From: Runella aurantiaca
GTDB taxonomy: Bacteria; Bacteroidota; Bacteroidia; Cytophagales; Spirosomataceae
Assembly: GCF_003339505.1 (NCBI RefSeq)
Contig: NZ_QPIW01000015.1
Span: forward strand, 62,001-126,000
Length of the DNA: 64,000 nt
Reading direction: 5' to 3'
Both the position numbers and the translations under genes were made by a program. Below are positions 9,025-17,068 of this stretch, in pieces. The notes below the pieces were generated by a model. It was given only the letters and a program-made list of their open reading frames with translations. It had not been told where the DNA came from and did not search any database. Positions within the stretch are counted from its first letter, which is position 1, and every line of letters starts with the position of its first letter.

Positions 9025-10154
9025 TATTCTATGAAATCTAAATAATTGGCTTTTGAAATAACCTGAAACTTAGCTTCGGGATAGCCTTTGGCAAAGGCTT
9101 CTGGGATTTTAGAAGTGTTTTTTTGCCATTTGAATTCATAGGCTTCTATTTCCCCATTTCTAACCTCAATCCAGTCGATTTCTTGCTGATCGTAGGTTCG
9201 CCAAAAATAATATTCTTTATTTTCTTCCCCGTAACTGAGGCGCTTAAGACGTTCTGTGATGAGATAGTTTTCCCAAAGTTCTCCTACATCCTGCCGTAAA
9301 CTCAATGGCTTAAAGTCAGTAATTAAGGCATTACGTACACCGTTATCCCAAAAATACCACCTCGAATTTTTCGATATTTCTTTTCTGAGATTTCTACTGA
9401 AACCCCTAACTTTTTTGAGAATAAAGGTTTTTTCAAGCAAATCCAAGTACTTTTCAACTGTATTTTTGCTCATACTCAACTGTCGGCCCAACTCATCATA
9501 GGAAACTTCTTTTCCCAGTTGGAAAGCAATCAGTTGGAGTAAATCGCGGACTTTACCAGCGTTTCTGATGCCTTCAAAGCTCAATATATCTTTCAACAAG
9601 AAACTATTTATCAGACTATTGACGTATCTTTCTTTTTCAACAATGGTTTCTAACTGAAATAACTCTGGATAACTGCCATAAATCAACCTTTCTTCCAAGT
9701 TTTCGATGGTCTGAAATAAATTTTCATGGTGTTTAAGTTCAGTTTGCGCGATTGGAAACAACTCATGCCAATACGCCCGTCCAACTAATGGTTCGCCTAT
9801 CTGCGCATTTAAATCAAAAGCAGATGATCCACTTGCAATTATTTTCAAGGTTGGAATTTCATCAACCATCAATTTGAGCACTTTGCCGATTTCGGGTAGC
9901 ACCTGTGCTTCATCAATGACTAATAATTCAACTCCTGACGTGAGTCTTCGATAATTTGCCGCACTTCGTTCAGCAAGCACCTTTTGAGTGTTTATATCTT
10001 CACCATTGAGCCACAGATGCGGTATGGCAAGTTCTTGCATTAATTGTTTAAGCAAAAAGGTCTTTCCTGTTCTTCTTGCTCCAATCAAAACATTTACTTT
10101 TCCTGGTTTAAGGGAGTTTTTAATCGTGGTTAAAAGATATCTTTGAATAATCAT
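9024..10154 (-). CDS. AAA ATPase with DUF4143 domain
   Basis: A 376-residue protein of the AAA_14/DUF4143 group, a widespread family of uncertain role often considered defence- or toxin-like. Walker A is GARRTGKT (residues 25-32) and Walker B LLVIDEAQ near residue 83. A sensor-type ASGSSAFDL follows, then a winged-helix-like segment and a C-terminal nuclease-like domain with the pattern EIDWIEV...EAYEFKW. I chose the ATG at 10154; an upstream GTG at 10193 would run into the large palindrome. It has no metabolic link to the surrounding aromatic-pathway genes and looks inserted between the aldolase and dehydrogenase genes. Confidence 0.85.
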   Translation of the reverse strand: MIIQRYLLTTIKNSLKPGKVNVLIGARRTGKTFLLKQLMQELAIPHLWLNGEDINTQKVLAERSAANYRRLTSGVELLVIDEAQVLPEIGKVLKLMVDEIPTLKIIASGSSAFDLNAQIGEPLVGRAYWHELFPIAQTELKHHENLFQTIENLEERLIYGSYPELFQLETIVEKERYVNSLINSFLLKDILSFEGIRNAGKVRDLLQLIAFQLGKEVSYDELGRQLSMSKNTVEKYLDLLEKTFILKKVRGFSRNLRKEISKNSRWYFWDNGVRNALITDFKPLSLRQDVGELWENYLITERLKRLSYGEENKEYYFWRTYDQQEIDWIEVRNGEIEAYEFKWQKNTSKIPEAFAKGYPEAKFQVISKANYLDFIE

Positions 10155-10194
10155 TTTGGCCGTGGTTTTTCTCAAATATAAAGAAAATACCACT

Positions 10195-10258
10195 TACTGA
10201 CTGAATTAATGCAAATTCAGTCAATGTACTGACTGAATTTGCATTAATTCAGTCAGTA
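10195..10258. repeat. 29-bp perfect inverted repeat (nested palindrome)
   Basis: Arms 10195-10223 and 10230-10258 are perfect reverse complements separated by 6 bases. Each arm is itself an imperfect palindrome: TGACTGAAT, a short spacer, then ATTCAGTCA. The half-site TGACTGAAT therefore occurs four times in 64 bp. It starts 5 bp after the RraA-gene stop and ends 40 bp before the ATPase ATG. It could be a terminator, although AT-rich and with only a weak following U-tract, a MITE-like element, or a tandem operator. Confidence 0.85.
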
Positions 10259-10263
10259 GCAGA

Positions 10264-10881
10264 CTAATACCCAAACTTCTCATCCCAACCATAAATCTGA
10301 AGAGACGTTCTTCCTTTTCTGAGTTCGGCTCTTGTTCTTTCTTCTTTGGCTTCTCTTGCAGCAGCTTTTTCGATGGTTTCTTCCAGTTTATTGAACGGAA
10401 CAACTACGACGCCATCACGGTCACCCACCACAATATCGCCGGGATGAATCAGTACATCTCCGAGTATAATGGGTTCATTGAGCGTTCCATCACCGTGATT
10501 TGACGTACCACGAATGCATAATCCTCTTGAAAAAACAGGGAAGCCCATCGCCTCAATATCGTCGGCATCACGCACGCAGGCATCAATAACTAAGCCGTTG
10601 ACTCCTTTGGTTTTTGCCCCCAAACTCATCAAATCGCCCCAGTAACCTGCTTCATAAAAACCTGAGCAATTGGCGATTAAGACATCTCCCGCTTTAGCAT
10701 ACGCATAAGCCCGATGCAACAAAACATTGTCACGAGGCATGGTCTGAACCGTATAAGCAGGGCCGCAGACTTTCATGCTTACAGCGATTGGTTTGATGGC
10801 CGACGGCAAATTACCTTTGTTTCCAAGGGCTTCACAAATCGTAGCGGCTGAAAACTTCGAAAGCTCTTTTATTAACTCCAT
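10264..10881 (-). CDS. RraA-family aldolase (4-carboxy-4-hydroxy-2-oxoadipate aldolase-like)
   Basis: A 205-residue RraA/HMG-aldolase-fold protein. Seen: the phosphate/pyruvate-binding loop region GYWGDLMSLGAKTKGVNG, the catalytic pair Arg104-Asp105 in DACVRDADDI, and PGDIVVGDRDGVVVVP near the C-terminus. In enzymes such as LigK/GalC these residues bind a divalent metal and the pyruvate enolate. They cleave 4-carboxy-4-hydroxy-2-oxoadipate to pyruvate and oxaloacetate. The neighbouring GalB-like and PrpF-like genes support this role over the RNase E-inhibitor RraA, which lies in other contexts. It sits 71 bp downstream of the esterase gene and is followed by a large palindrome. Confidence 0.8.
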   Translation of the reverse strand: MELIKELSKFSAATICEALGNKGNLPSAIKPIAVSMKVCGPAYTVQTMPRDNVLLHRAYAYAKAGDVLIANCSGFYEAGYWGDLMSLGAKTKGVNGLVIDACVRDADDIEAMGFPVFSRGLCIRGTSNHGDGTLNEPIILGDVLIHPGDIVVGDRDGVVVVPFNKLEETIEKAAAREAKEERTRAELRKGRTSLQIYGWDEKFGY

Positions 10882-10952
10882 ATTTTACAATGGCTTATCA
10901 GTGGTAATTCTATGAGGATTTCTGATGCGAAAACCTCATAGAATTCAAAAAA

Positions 10953-12611
10953 TTACGCCAATGATTTTCGGGCATCGCGATCTGGGTCATTTACCAACGC
11001 GGAGGTATCGTCCAAAATCATCGTTTCACCATTTTGAGTGGTATACGATTTCCAAGGGGGCAGGCCGCCACCGTTTGGATTTCCTGTTTTGACAAAATTG
11101 AGAAATGATTTCGCCATTTTTTCCGATAAAGCCCGAGGGCGTTTTCCGCCGCCCGTATGGGTAAGCATCAAATCGGTATTGTAAAACCAAAAACAAATAT
11201 CGTCGCAGTGAAAAGCCCGCATTCTACCGTCAAAAAGAGGTGGTTGCCAGCCAAACCAAGCCAAATAGACTGGAGCTTTTCGTTGCGACGTCTTAGCATC
11301 AGCGATGGCAACGGCATTTTTTCGGTTTGAAAGAATCAACGACCAAATCTCAATCGGGCGCGCCTTCGGAAAGCTCCGGGCATAAGCATCGGCTATTTCA
11401 CCAGATTTTTCCCCGAATCGCGGTTTGATTTTTTCTTTTACATCTGCCAGTGTTAGTTTTTCCAACGCCGCATCTGTTCGACTTGGGCTTTGCTCATTAA
11501 ATGTCGAGCAAATAATCAGTGGAATATCGCTTGAGAAATGCGTTGCATCGCTGAAAAACGGGTTAGCGTTCAGGTATTCTCCGTCGGCTACTGGTGAGTA
11601 ACCTCCCCTTTGCACGTTGAGACGTTTGGCTTCGTCAGCCATTTTGACAACGGCTCTGTCGGCGATGTCTATGTATTCGCGCCACGGAATTTGTTGTAAT
11701 TTTTCTATCTCCCCAGCTTTCAGCCCCGCTTCCTCCATTATTTTCAGTCCTAATTTTTCGGCGTATTCTTTATTGACACCCGCCAATGAACCGCCGCTCA
11801 ACACCACCGCCTTATGAAATAATCCCTTCGCCGCTGGCATATTCATCAAGGTTGTTACTTTAGAGCCTCCCCCCGACTGGCCGATGATGGTCACATTGCT
11901 TGCATCGCCCCCAAAATTGGCAATGTTATTTTTGACCCATTCGAGCGCAGCTACCATGTCCAAATTACCCACATTACCCGAGGCAGGATGTCCACCCGCT
12001 GCTTTTAGGTGGCTATATCCCAATGACCCGAGTCGGTGGTTGAGCGAACAAAATACGATATTGCCAAGGCGCGAGATATTTTCGCCGTGATAGCCGTCTT
12101 GCTCAATGCCATTTCCATTGACAAATCCGCCGCCGTGTAGCCAAACAACCACTGGACGTTTTTGGGTATCTAGGGCAGGTGTCCAGACGTTGATTTTCAA
12201 GCAATCTTCCGATACGTCGTCGTAGTTCCAGTGATCCACAAACGACGCATAGGTGTTTGCATATCGTTTTTCCATGATTTGCGGAGCCGTGTTTCCCCAC
12301 CAAAGTGCAGGCCGAATTTCTGTCCAAGCAGCAGGTTTTTGAGGCGGCATAAAACGATTTTTGCCCGACGTATCTGCGCCGTAGGGTATTCCTAAAAAAG
12401 TATGAATTCCGCGCAGGATGAAGCCTCTCACTTTTCCATACTCAGTGTTGGTAACCGCGATGTTGTCGCCCACAAACAAAACCTGGTCATCCGCGTTTGG
12501 CTTTGATGATTTGGGCGGCTCATGCGCATGAGCCGTTGATTGATGCGCAACCCCCAAACTAGCGGCCCCAACCCCCAAAGACTGAATGAAATTACGTCTT
12601 GATGATTTCAT
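10953..12611 (-). CDS. Tat-exported type B carboxylesterase
   Basis: A 552-residue alpha/beta-hydrolase of the carboxylesterase type B family. It has a twin-arginine signal (SSRRNFIQSLGVGAASLG, cleaved after AHA near residue 29), so it acts in the periplasm. The oxyanion-hole motif HGGGFVNG and nucleophile elbow GQSGGGS with Ser246 are clear. The catalytic His lies in RAFHCDDICFWF, and the acid residue is probably the Glu in VADGEYLN. Its place in an aromatic-acid operon suggests it frees an aromatic acid from an ester such as an alkyl or sugar ester. That substrate is inferred; it is not of the tannase family by sequence. 147 bp separate it from the upstream hydratase gene. Confidence 0.88.
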   Translation of the reverse strand: MKSSRRNFIQSLGVGAASLGVAHQSTAHAHEPPKSSKPNADDQVLFVGDNIAVTNTEYGKVRGFILRGIHTFLGIPYGADTSGKNRFMPPQKPAAWTEIRPALWWGNTAPQIMEKRYANTYASFVDHWNYDDVSEDCLKINVWTPALDTQKRPVVVWLHGGGFVNGNGIEQDGYHGENISRLGNIVFCSLNHRLGSLGYSHLKAAGGHPASGNVGNLDMVAALEWVKNNIANFGGDASNVTIIGQSGGGSKVTTLMNMPAAKGLFHKAVVLSGGSLAGVNKEYAEKLGLKIMEEAGLKAGEIEKLQQIPWREYIDIADRAVVKMADEAKRLNVQRGGYSPVADGEYLNANPFFSDATHFSSDIPLIICSTFNEQSPSRTDAALEKLTLADVKEKIKPRFGEKSGEIADAYARSFPKARPIEIWSLILSNRKNAVAIADAKTSQRKAPVYLAWFGWQPPLFDGRMRAFHCDDICFWFYNTDLMLTHTGGGKRPRALSEKMAKSFLNFVKTGNPNGGGLPPWKSYTTQNGETMILDDTSALVNDPDRDARKSLA

Positions 12612-12758
12612 AATTTAACTGATATTAATAGGTTAAAGAAAAAAATAGACAGGACAATAATACCTTAAAATAGAGCGCCCTTTGGGGGCTTTTTTCTAAA
12701 AATCCTTGAATCAGTCTTTTTAATCTATCAATAGTTCAAAATAGTCGACATTCGGCTT

Positions 12759-13478
12759 TTAAAAAATGGAAGAAACCACCCTCGGTACTTGGCTCTGGTG
12801 GGCTTCGGCAAATTTGATGTCTTTCTTTCCCGAAATGCGGCGGGCGTGATTGGCGCGACGGGAGGCCAATTCTGCATAGTAGTCTTTCAAATAAGTTTGC
12901 GCACCCATACAGCTCATAGCCGCCAATTTTTTGTCCATAACCGACGAAATATCAACGAAAGTATCGGGCACGAAACCGCAAAGTTCGGGCTGATGGGGCT
13001 CAAACGAATACCAAACGGGCGGGTCAATATTTTTAAAAGCACTCGGCACACCCGCCCCCGACGACAACAATCGTGCACGTTGGGTGGCCTGAAAAGCCAA
13101 CGGATGGTCGGGATTGAAGGGGTCTTTTTCGGAATGGGTCATAATCACGGTAGGCTCAAAGTCACCAATTATTTTAGTGAGTTGCGTAATACGTTCGTCA
13201 GAAATCAACATCGGATAATCGCCCCAATCCAGAAATTGAATGGGTGTTCCGAGAATGTCAGCGGCTTTTTGTGCTTGCTCATGACGAATAATTTTGACGC
13301 TTTCTTCGGTGCGGTTAGGATTTTCTTTCCACAATTCGCCTGATTCGCCGCGTTCTCCGTACGACATGGCAATGACCAAGGTGTCACCCCCTTCTTCAAT
13401 GGCTTTGGCGATGGTGCCAGCGGCTCGCCACACAAAATCGCCCGAATGCGCTCCGATTACTAACAATTTCTTCTTCAT
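12759..13478 (-). CDS. galB: 4-oxalomesaconate hydratase-like (PIG-L/LmbE fold)
   Basis: A 239-residue PIG-L-fold zinc protein. The metal motif is AHSGD (His11, Asp14) followed by FVWRAAGTIA. This differs from the AHPDD of deacetylases and closely resembles the AH..DFVWRAGG motif I know from Pseudomonas putida GalB, which hydrates 4-oxalomesaconate to 4-carboxy-4-hydroxy-2-oxoadipate. Further features are MTHSEKDPFNPDHP with the remaining zinc ligand and SYGERGESGELW. I chose the ATG at 13478; a longer frame overlaps the dioxygenase gene and adds unrelated sequence. It follows that gene by 23 bp. The assignment is strengthened by the tautomerase- and aldolase-like genes in the same operon. 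Confidence 0.78.
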   Translation of the reverse strand: MKKKLLVIGAHSGDFVWRAAGTIAKAIEEGGDTLVIAMSYGERGESGELWKENPNRTEESVKIIRHEQAQKAADILGTPIQFLDWGDYPMLISDERITQLTKIIGDFEPTVIMTHSEKDPFNPDHPLAFQATQRARLLSSGAGVPSAFKNIDPPVWYSFEPHQPELCGFVPDTFVDISSVMDKKLAAMSCMGAQTYLKDYYAELASRRANHARRISGKKDIKFAEAHQSQVPRVVSSIF

Positions 13479-13501
13479 AATACTAAATGTGTCATATAAA
13501 A

Positions 13502-14467
13502 TCAATCCAATTCCTCTGGCATGGGAGTACCTTTGGTATGAAAACTCGGCACGGTAGCCAAACCCCACGCCTGCCCTTTTTTTCGCTCTTCCAACGTCCA
13601 GACGACGGTTTCGTAATCAGGGTCAACAATCAATCGAGCAGTGGTATTGGCAATTTCTATCCGGTTGCCGCCGGGTTCATACACATACAAAAAAAACGTT
13701 TGCTGAATGGTGTGCTTATGAGGGCCTGTCTCGATAAAAATGCCGTTTTCAAGACAAATATCGGCGGCAATCAAGACCTCTTCGCGACTGTTGACGGCAT
13801 AAGTAACGTGATGAAAACGGTCATTCATCCCTAAATAATCTTCGGTCACTGCCAAATCGTAGGATTTGGAATTGACCATAAACCAAACCGCTTTGGGGTT
13901 TAAATCCTCTAAATTATCGACGATGGTCTCGGTCAAAATTCCCCCTAAATTTTCCAGTTGAAAATCTCGAAAAGCCCTAACATCCTTGGCAAACAAATTT
14001 AGATGGTCTATTCGTCTGACGTTGATGCCTCGGGCGGGAAACTTACTGGCCGTATTTTTCAAGGCCGAAGTATCAGACGCTCCCGATTTATACTTTTCCG
14101 TTTCAAAATAGATTTCTGTCAAATGCCCACTGGGCGAATGATATTCATACGCAGGCCCGTGGCCAATATCCCCGTCGTTCCAACCCATGCCATAACCGCT
14201 TTTTTGAAGGGCCGCCACGCGGCGTTGGAGCGCCTCTGGACTTTTGGCCCGCCACGCAAAGTGCTTCATACCAGCGTGTTTGTGAGCGGTCAATTTCAGG
14301 GTATGATGTTCATAATCGTCGTATGCTCTCAAATAAACCGAATCGCCTTTGACGGCCGAAATATACATGCCCATAACATCGACAAAAAAGCGCGTACTGG
14401 CCTCCAATTTGGGCGTAAACAGCTCTACGTGCGCAATATGGGCCAAATCCCAAAGGTGATTTTTCAT
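13502..14467 (-). CDS. Type I extradiol ring-cleavage dioxygenase (VOC superfamily)
   Basis: A 321-residue two-domain vicinal-oxygen-chelate protein resembling catechol and homoprotocatechuate 2,3-dioxygenases. Metal ligands expected in the C-terminal domain are present: His155 (RRIDHLNLF), His219 or His220 (RFHHVTYAV) and Glu271 (GGNRIEIAN). The active-site Tyr ten residues before the Glu is also there (Tyr261). The second-sphere acid-base His, normally in a motif like VHDTAL or HHTLAF, appears as Tyr203 (KSYDLAV). I chose the ATG at 14467; seven more residues are possible. It is the first gene of the operon, so it probably performs ring opening. The usual gallate and protocatechuate 4,5-dioxygenases belong to an unrelated (LigB) family. 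Confidence 0.82.
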   Translation of the reverse strand: MKNHLWDLAHIAHVELFTPKLEASTRFFVDVMGMYISAVKGDSVYLRAYDDYEHHTLKLTAHKHAGMKHFAWRAKSPEALQRRVAALQKSGYGMGWNDGDIGHGPAYEYHSPSGHLTEIYFETEKYKSGASDTSALKNTASKFPARGINVRRIDHLNLFAKDVRAFRDFQLENLGGILTETIVDNLEDLNPKAVWFMVNSKSYDLAVTEDYLGMNDRFHHVTYAVNSREEVLIAADICLENGIFIETGPHKHTIQQTFFLYVYEPGGNRIEIANTTARLIVDPDYETVVWTLEERKKGQAWGLATVPSFHTKGTPMPEELD

Positions 14468-14577
14468 TGATTTTGAGAACAGAAACAAAGTAATTTTCCA
14501 GTTTGCAATGTTAGGCAGTGATGGCCGCTATTTTTGGATATTATTTTTAATATTGTAGATAAAAATCAAACATCTTT
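14468..14577. promoter_or_regulatory. Divergent promoter region of the aromatic operon and AraC regulator
   Basis: 110 bp separate the divergent start codons of the dioxygenase (minus) and the AraC-type gene (plus), so both promoters and the regulator's operator should lie here. The only element resembling a -7 box for the minus strand is TTACTTTG (14486-14493, one mismatch to TAnnTTTG), 19 bp from the ATG. I could not find a convincing repeat pair for AraC binding. Confidence 0.45.
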
Positions 14578-15456
14578 ATGGGAAACGACAAACCCATTCT
14601 CAACTTTGAAGGGCTGTATGGAGACCTAAACAGGCGCTATCCAGCAGAATACATTTTTCTCGAACTGATTTCCACCCGCAGCCAAACTTTCAACTGGGTG
14701 ATTCAGCCTCACATTCATACCCATCTATTTCAGGTATTTATCGTTAACAGCGGGCAGGTTACGTTTCAGGAAAGCACCAGAATTGACACCTACACTGCCC
14801 CTTGTATTTTTCTCATACCTCCCACGGCCCTGCATGGCTTAACCTATACACCCGACGTATCTGGGCATATTTTGACGATTTCAGAAATTATCATGGAGGA
14901 TATTTTTCAAACATCTTCGACCATTTGGCAATCATTCCATAAGGTTCACATAATCCATCATTTTGACGAAAAAGAATCGTTTCAAGCCATCACAGAGTTG
15001 ATTGGTGCCATCGAGACAGAGTTGTTTGAAGAGCAATCAGAAAGGAGGGCTATGCTTAATGCCTATTTTGCCCAGTTGTTCGTAAAACTCCACCGCATGG
15101 TTCGGCAAGGAGAAGAACAAAAAAAAGACAACGTGACGATGAGTCACTTTCGGAGATTTCAGAAGAAAATCAAAGAGGCAAACTACCCAAAAAGTATCCC
15201 TGAATTTGCCGCTGAACTTAACATCACCCCCATTCACCTTAACCGGATATGCCGCTCGGTGTCAGGCCATTCGGCCATTCAGTTGGTTCATCGCTACCTC
15301 ATCGGCGAAGCCCAAAAATACCTTACGCACACCTCTTATTCGATTTCGGAAATTGCGTATTTATTGAAGTTTGAGTATCCAAACTACTTTGCCAAACTGT
15401 TCAAAAAATACACAGGCTTATCGCCCGCCGAATTTCGTAAAAAACAGCGAAATTAG
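14578..15456 (+). CDS. AraC-family transcriptional regulator
   Basis: A 292-residue regulator. The N-terminal half is a cupin-like sensing domain (HIHTHLFQVFIVNSGQV near residues 45-62). The C-terminal ~100 residues form the double helix-turn-helix of the AraC/XylS family: IPEFAAELNITPIHLNRICR, then SYSISEIAYLLKFEYPNYFAKLFKKYTGLSPAEFR. It is transcribed away from the aromatic-degradation operon and shares its 110-bp promoter region. The simplest reading is a local activator responding to the aromatic substrate or an intermediate. The ligand is not deducible from the sequence. Confidence 0.92.
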   Translation: MGNDKPILNFEGLYGDLNRRYPAEYIFLELISTRSQTFNWVIQPHIHTHLFQVFIVNSGQVTFQESTRIDTYTAPCIFLIPPTALHGLTYTPDVSGHILTISEIIMEDIFQTSSTIWQSFHKVHIIHHFDEKESFQAITELIGAIETELFEEQSERRAMLNAYFAQLFVKLHRMVRQGEEQKKDNVTMSHFRRFQKKIKEANYPKSIPEFAAELNITPIHLNRICRSVSGHSAIQLVHRYLIGEAQKYLTHTSYSISEIAYLLKFEYPNYFAKLFKKYTGLSPAEFRKKQRN

Positions 15457-15524
15457 TTTTGAGCAGAATCCCCCATTTTAGAAAACAGTCACTTTTGGGA
15501 ATGGGTTGCGGGGCTAGTCGGCAC

Positions 15525-16154
15525 TCAGTCTAACCGATAAATCTCCATAATATCTTCCAATATGGTGGGGAAATCAATTTTCAGGTCTATTAATTTGCCC
15601 GAATGAATATCAAAAACCCAGCCATGAACCGTAATTCCTCGCTCGCGGTAGGCTTCCTGCACTGCGGCTAGTTTAATGACGTTGATACACTGTTCTTGCA
15701 CATTCAACTCCACCAATCGGTCATAGCGAGCCTGCTCATCTTCAATCGCATTCAGTACCTCTTTGTGCGTCCGGTACACATCCCGGACATTGCGCAACCA
15801 AGGATTCAAAATCCCTAAATCGGCATGCTGCATGGCGGCTTTGATACCCCCACATGAGTAATGACCACACACAATGATGTGTTTGACTTTGAGGTGCCTG
15901 ACCGCATAATTTATCACGCTCATCACGTTCAAATCAATGCTTACCACCATATTGGCAATATTTCGATGAATAAAAACTTCTCCCGGCTGCACGCCCATTA
16001 AATCTTCGGCGGTCACTCGGCTGTCTGAACATCCTATGTACAGAAAATCGGGGCTTTGCCCTTTCGAAAGTTTTTCGAAATATTCGGGGTCTTTTTTGAG
16101 TTTTTCGGCAACCCAATGTTCATTGTTCTCAAAAATGCGTTGAAATTTATCCAT
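15525..16154 (-). CDS. Beta-class carbonic anhydrase
   Basis: A 209-residue cytosolic zinc enzyme that interconverts CO2 and bicarbonate. Zinc ligands are all present: Cys42 and Asp44 in GCSDSRV, His98 and Cys101 in CGHYSCGG; Arg46 forms the Asp-Arg dyad. Length matches the plant-type/E. coli Can clade. I chose the ATG at 16154, which starts directly at the helical MDKFQRIFENNEHWV; a longer frame would begin inside the previous gene. It lies 40 bp after the metallopeptidase-like gene and is convergent with the AraC gene, with no clear terminator between them. Confidence 0.93.
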   Translation of the reverse strand: MDKFQRIFENNEHWVAEKLKKDPEYFEKLSKGQSPDFLYIGCSDSRVTAEDLMGVQPGEVFIHRNIANMVVSIDLNVMSVINYAVRHLKVKHIIVCGHYSCGGIKAAMQHADLGILNPWLRNVRDVYRTHKEVLNAIEDEQARYDRLVELNVQEQCINVIKLAAVQEAYRERGITVHGWVFDIHSGKLIDLKIDFPTILEDIMEIYRLD

Positions 16155-16194
16155 GATAGAATGAGTGTTTAGTGTAAGTGCAGTAGATAGTACT

Positions 16195-16986
16195 CTATTT
16201 TGGGGCATGGCTTTGCTCTAACTGAGCATATACTTTCTCAAACTCTCGGCCTTCGGCTACTTGTTGAACCAAAGTGGGAATTTTTTTTTCTCCCACCCCT
16301 GCCAGCCACCGCGCCACTTCCATTCCAGATGTCATATAAGCCAGCATTACGTGCCCTTCATGGCCGTTGAAAAAACCACGCATAGAAGCAATTTCGTCCA
16401 AATCAAGGGCTACTTGTCCACCCCGAGAAAGATACAAATATTCGTCTTTGTAATCAACGTACCGTTGGATGCTGTCGGTTTTGGGCACAAACCGATAATC
16501 GACCATCAGTGCCAAGCCTTCATTGAACCACTGCGGAATCTGCCGGGTAGTTTTCCACCAACCTAAGCGACTAAAAAGCTCATCATGGCACATTTCATGG
16601 GCTATCACATCGGCATTGAGACCATCCATGTTGAGTACAATGTAGGAAGTTCCCCAAGGAGTGCCGATGCTGCACCCCGCCCCTTCGCCGCTGTTACAAT
16701 AACGACGGTATTGGTCGGCGCGTTGGCAAAGAATAATCGTTGGATTCCCTACTCGACTCCCCCAAAAAGTCTCAATACGCTTCTGAGCTTCTTGGATTAG
16801 TACATTGGCATGACCTTGAACCCGGGGCGAAAGCTCTGGACTGACGTACAGCCGTTCGGCAGAAAGGCTAAAATCCGAATATTGAACGGCAAAACAACGA
16901 AATACATGCGGAAAGAGGACGAAGTAACTCACGACGAAGGCAACACTTCCCATCAAAATCCACAAAAAAAGGCGACGCAAAGGCAT
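16195..16986 (-). CDS. Membrane-anchored metallopeptidase-like protein
   Basis: A 263-residue protein with an N-terminal hydrophobic anchor (about residues 5-28) and an extracytoplasmic domain. The motif VIAHEMCHDELF is a HExxH variant: HEMCH keeps both histidines and the Glu, and is followed by WFNEGLALMVDYRF, whose Glu could be the third zinc ligand as in gluzincin-like peptidases (xxNEGxA). The substrate is unknown. The ATG at 16986 is chosen over an upstream TTG. It precedes the carbonic anhydrase gene by 40 bp and may be cotranscribed. Confidence 0.65.
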   Translation of the reverse strand: MPLRRLFLWILMGSVAFVVSYFVLFPHVFRCFAVQYSDFSLSAERLYVSPELSPRVQGHANVLIQEAQKRIETFWGSRVGNPTIILCQRADQYRRYCNSGEGAGCSIGTPWGTSYIVLNMDGLNADVIAHEMCHDELFSRLGWWKTTRQIPQWFNEGLALMVDYRFVPKTDSIQRYVDYKDEYLYLSRGGQVALDLDEIASMRGFFNGHEGHVMLAYMTSGMEVARWLAGVGEKKIPTLVQQVAEGREFEKVYAQLEQSHAPK

Positions 16987-17068
16987 TAGTCCAATTCTAC
17001 GTTCATTTTTGCCAGAGAGGCGGCTACTTATTACAACCAAATATACCAGTTTCTCCAGTCAAAATCAG

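Noticed and set aside
9024-10258. Insertion sequence or transposon containing the ATPase
   Set aside because: No transposase, no target-site duplication and no terminal inverted repeats at both ends; the palindrome lies on one side only.
12670-12695. Possible terminator hairpin GCGCCC...GGGGGC followed by T6 on the plus strand
   Set aside because: The stem is short with a bulged base, and no plus-strand gene precedes it. In the minus direction it lies past the hydratase gene only weakly paired.
15457-15524. Terminator between the AraC gene and the carbonic anhydrase gene
   Set aside because: Only scattered short complementary stretches (CCCATTTT.. and ..GGAATGGG); no stem with a U-tract could be drawn.
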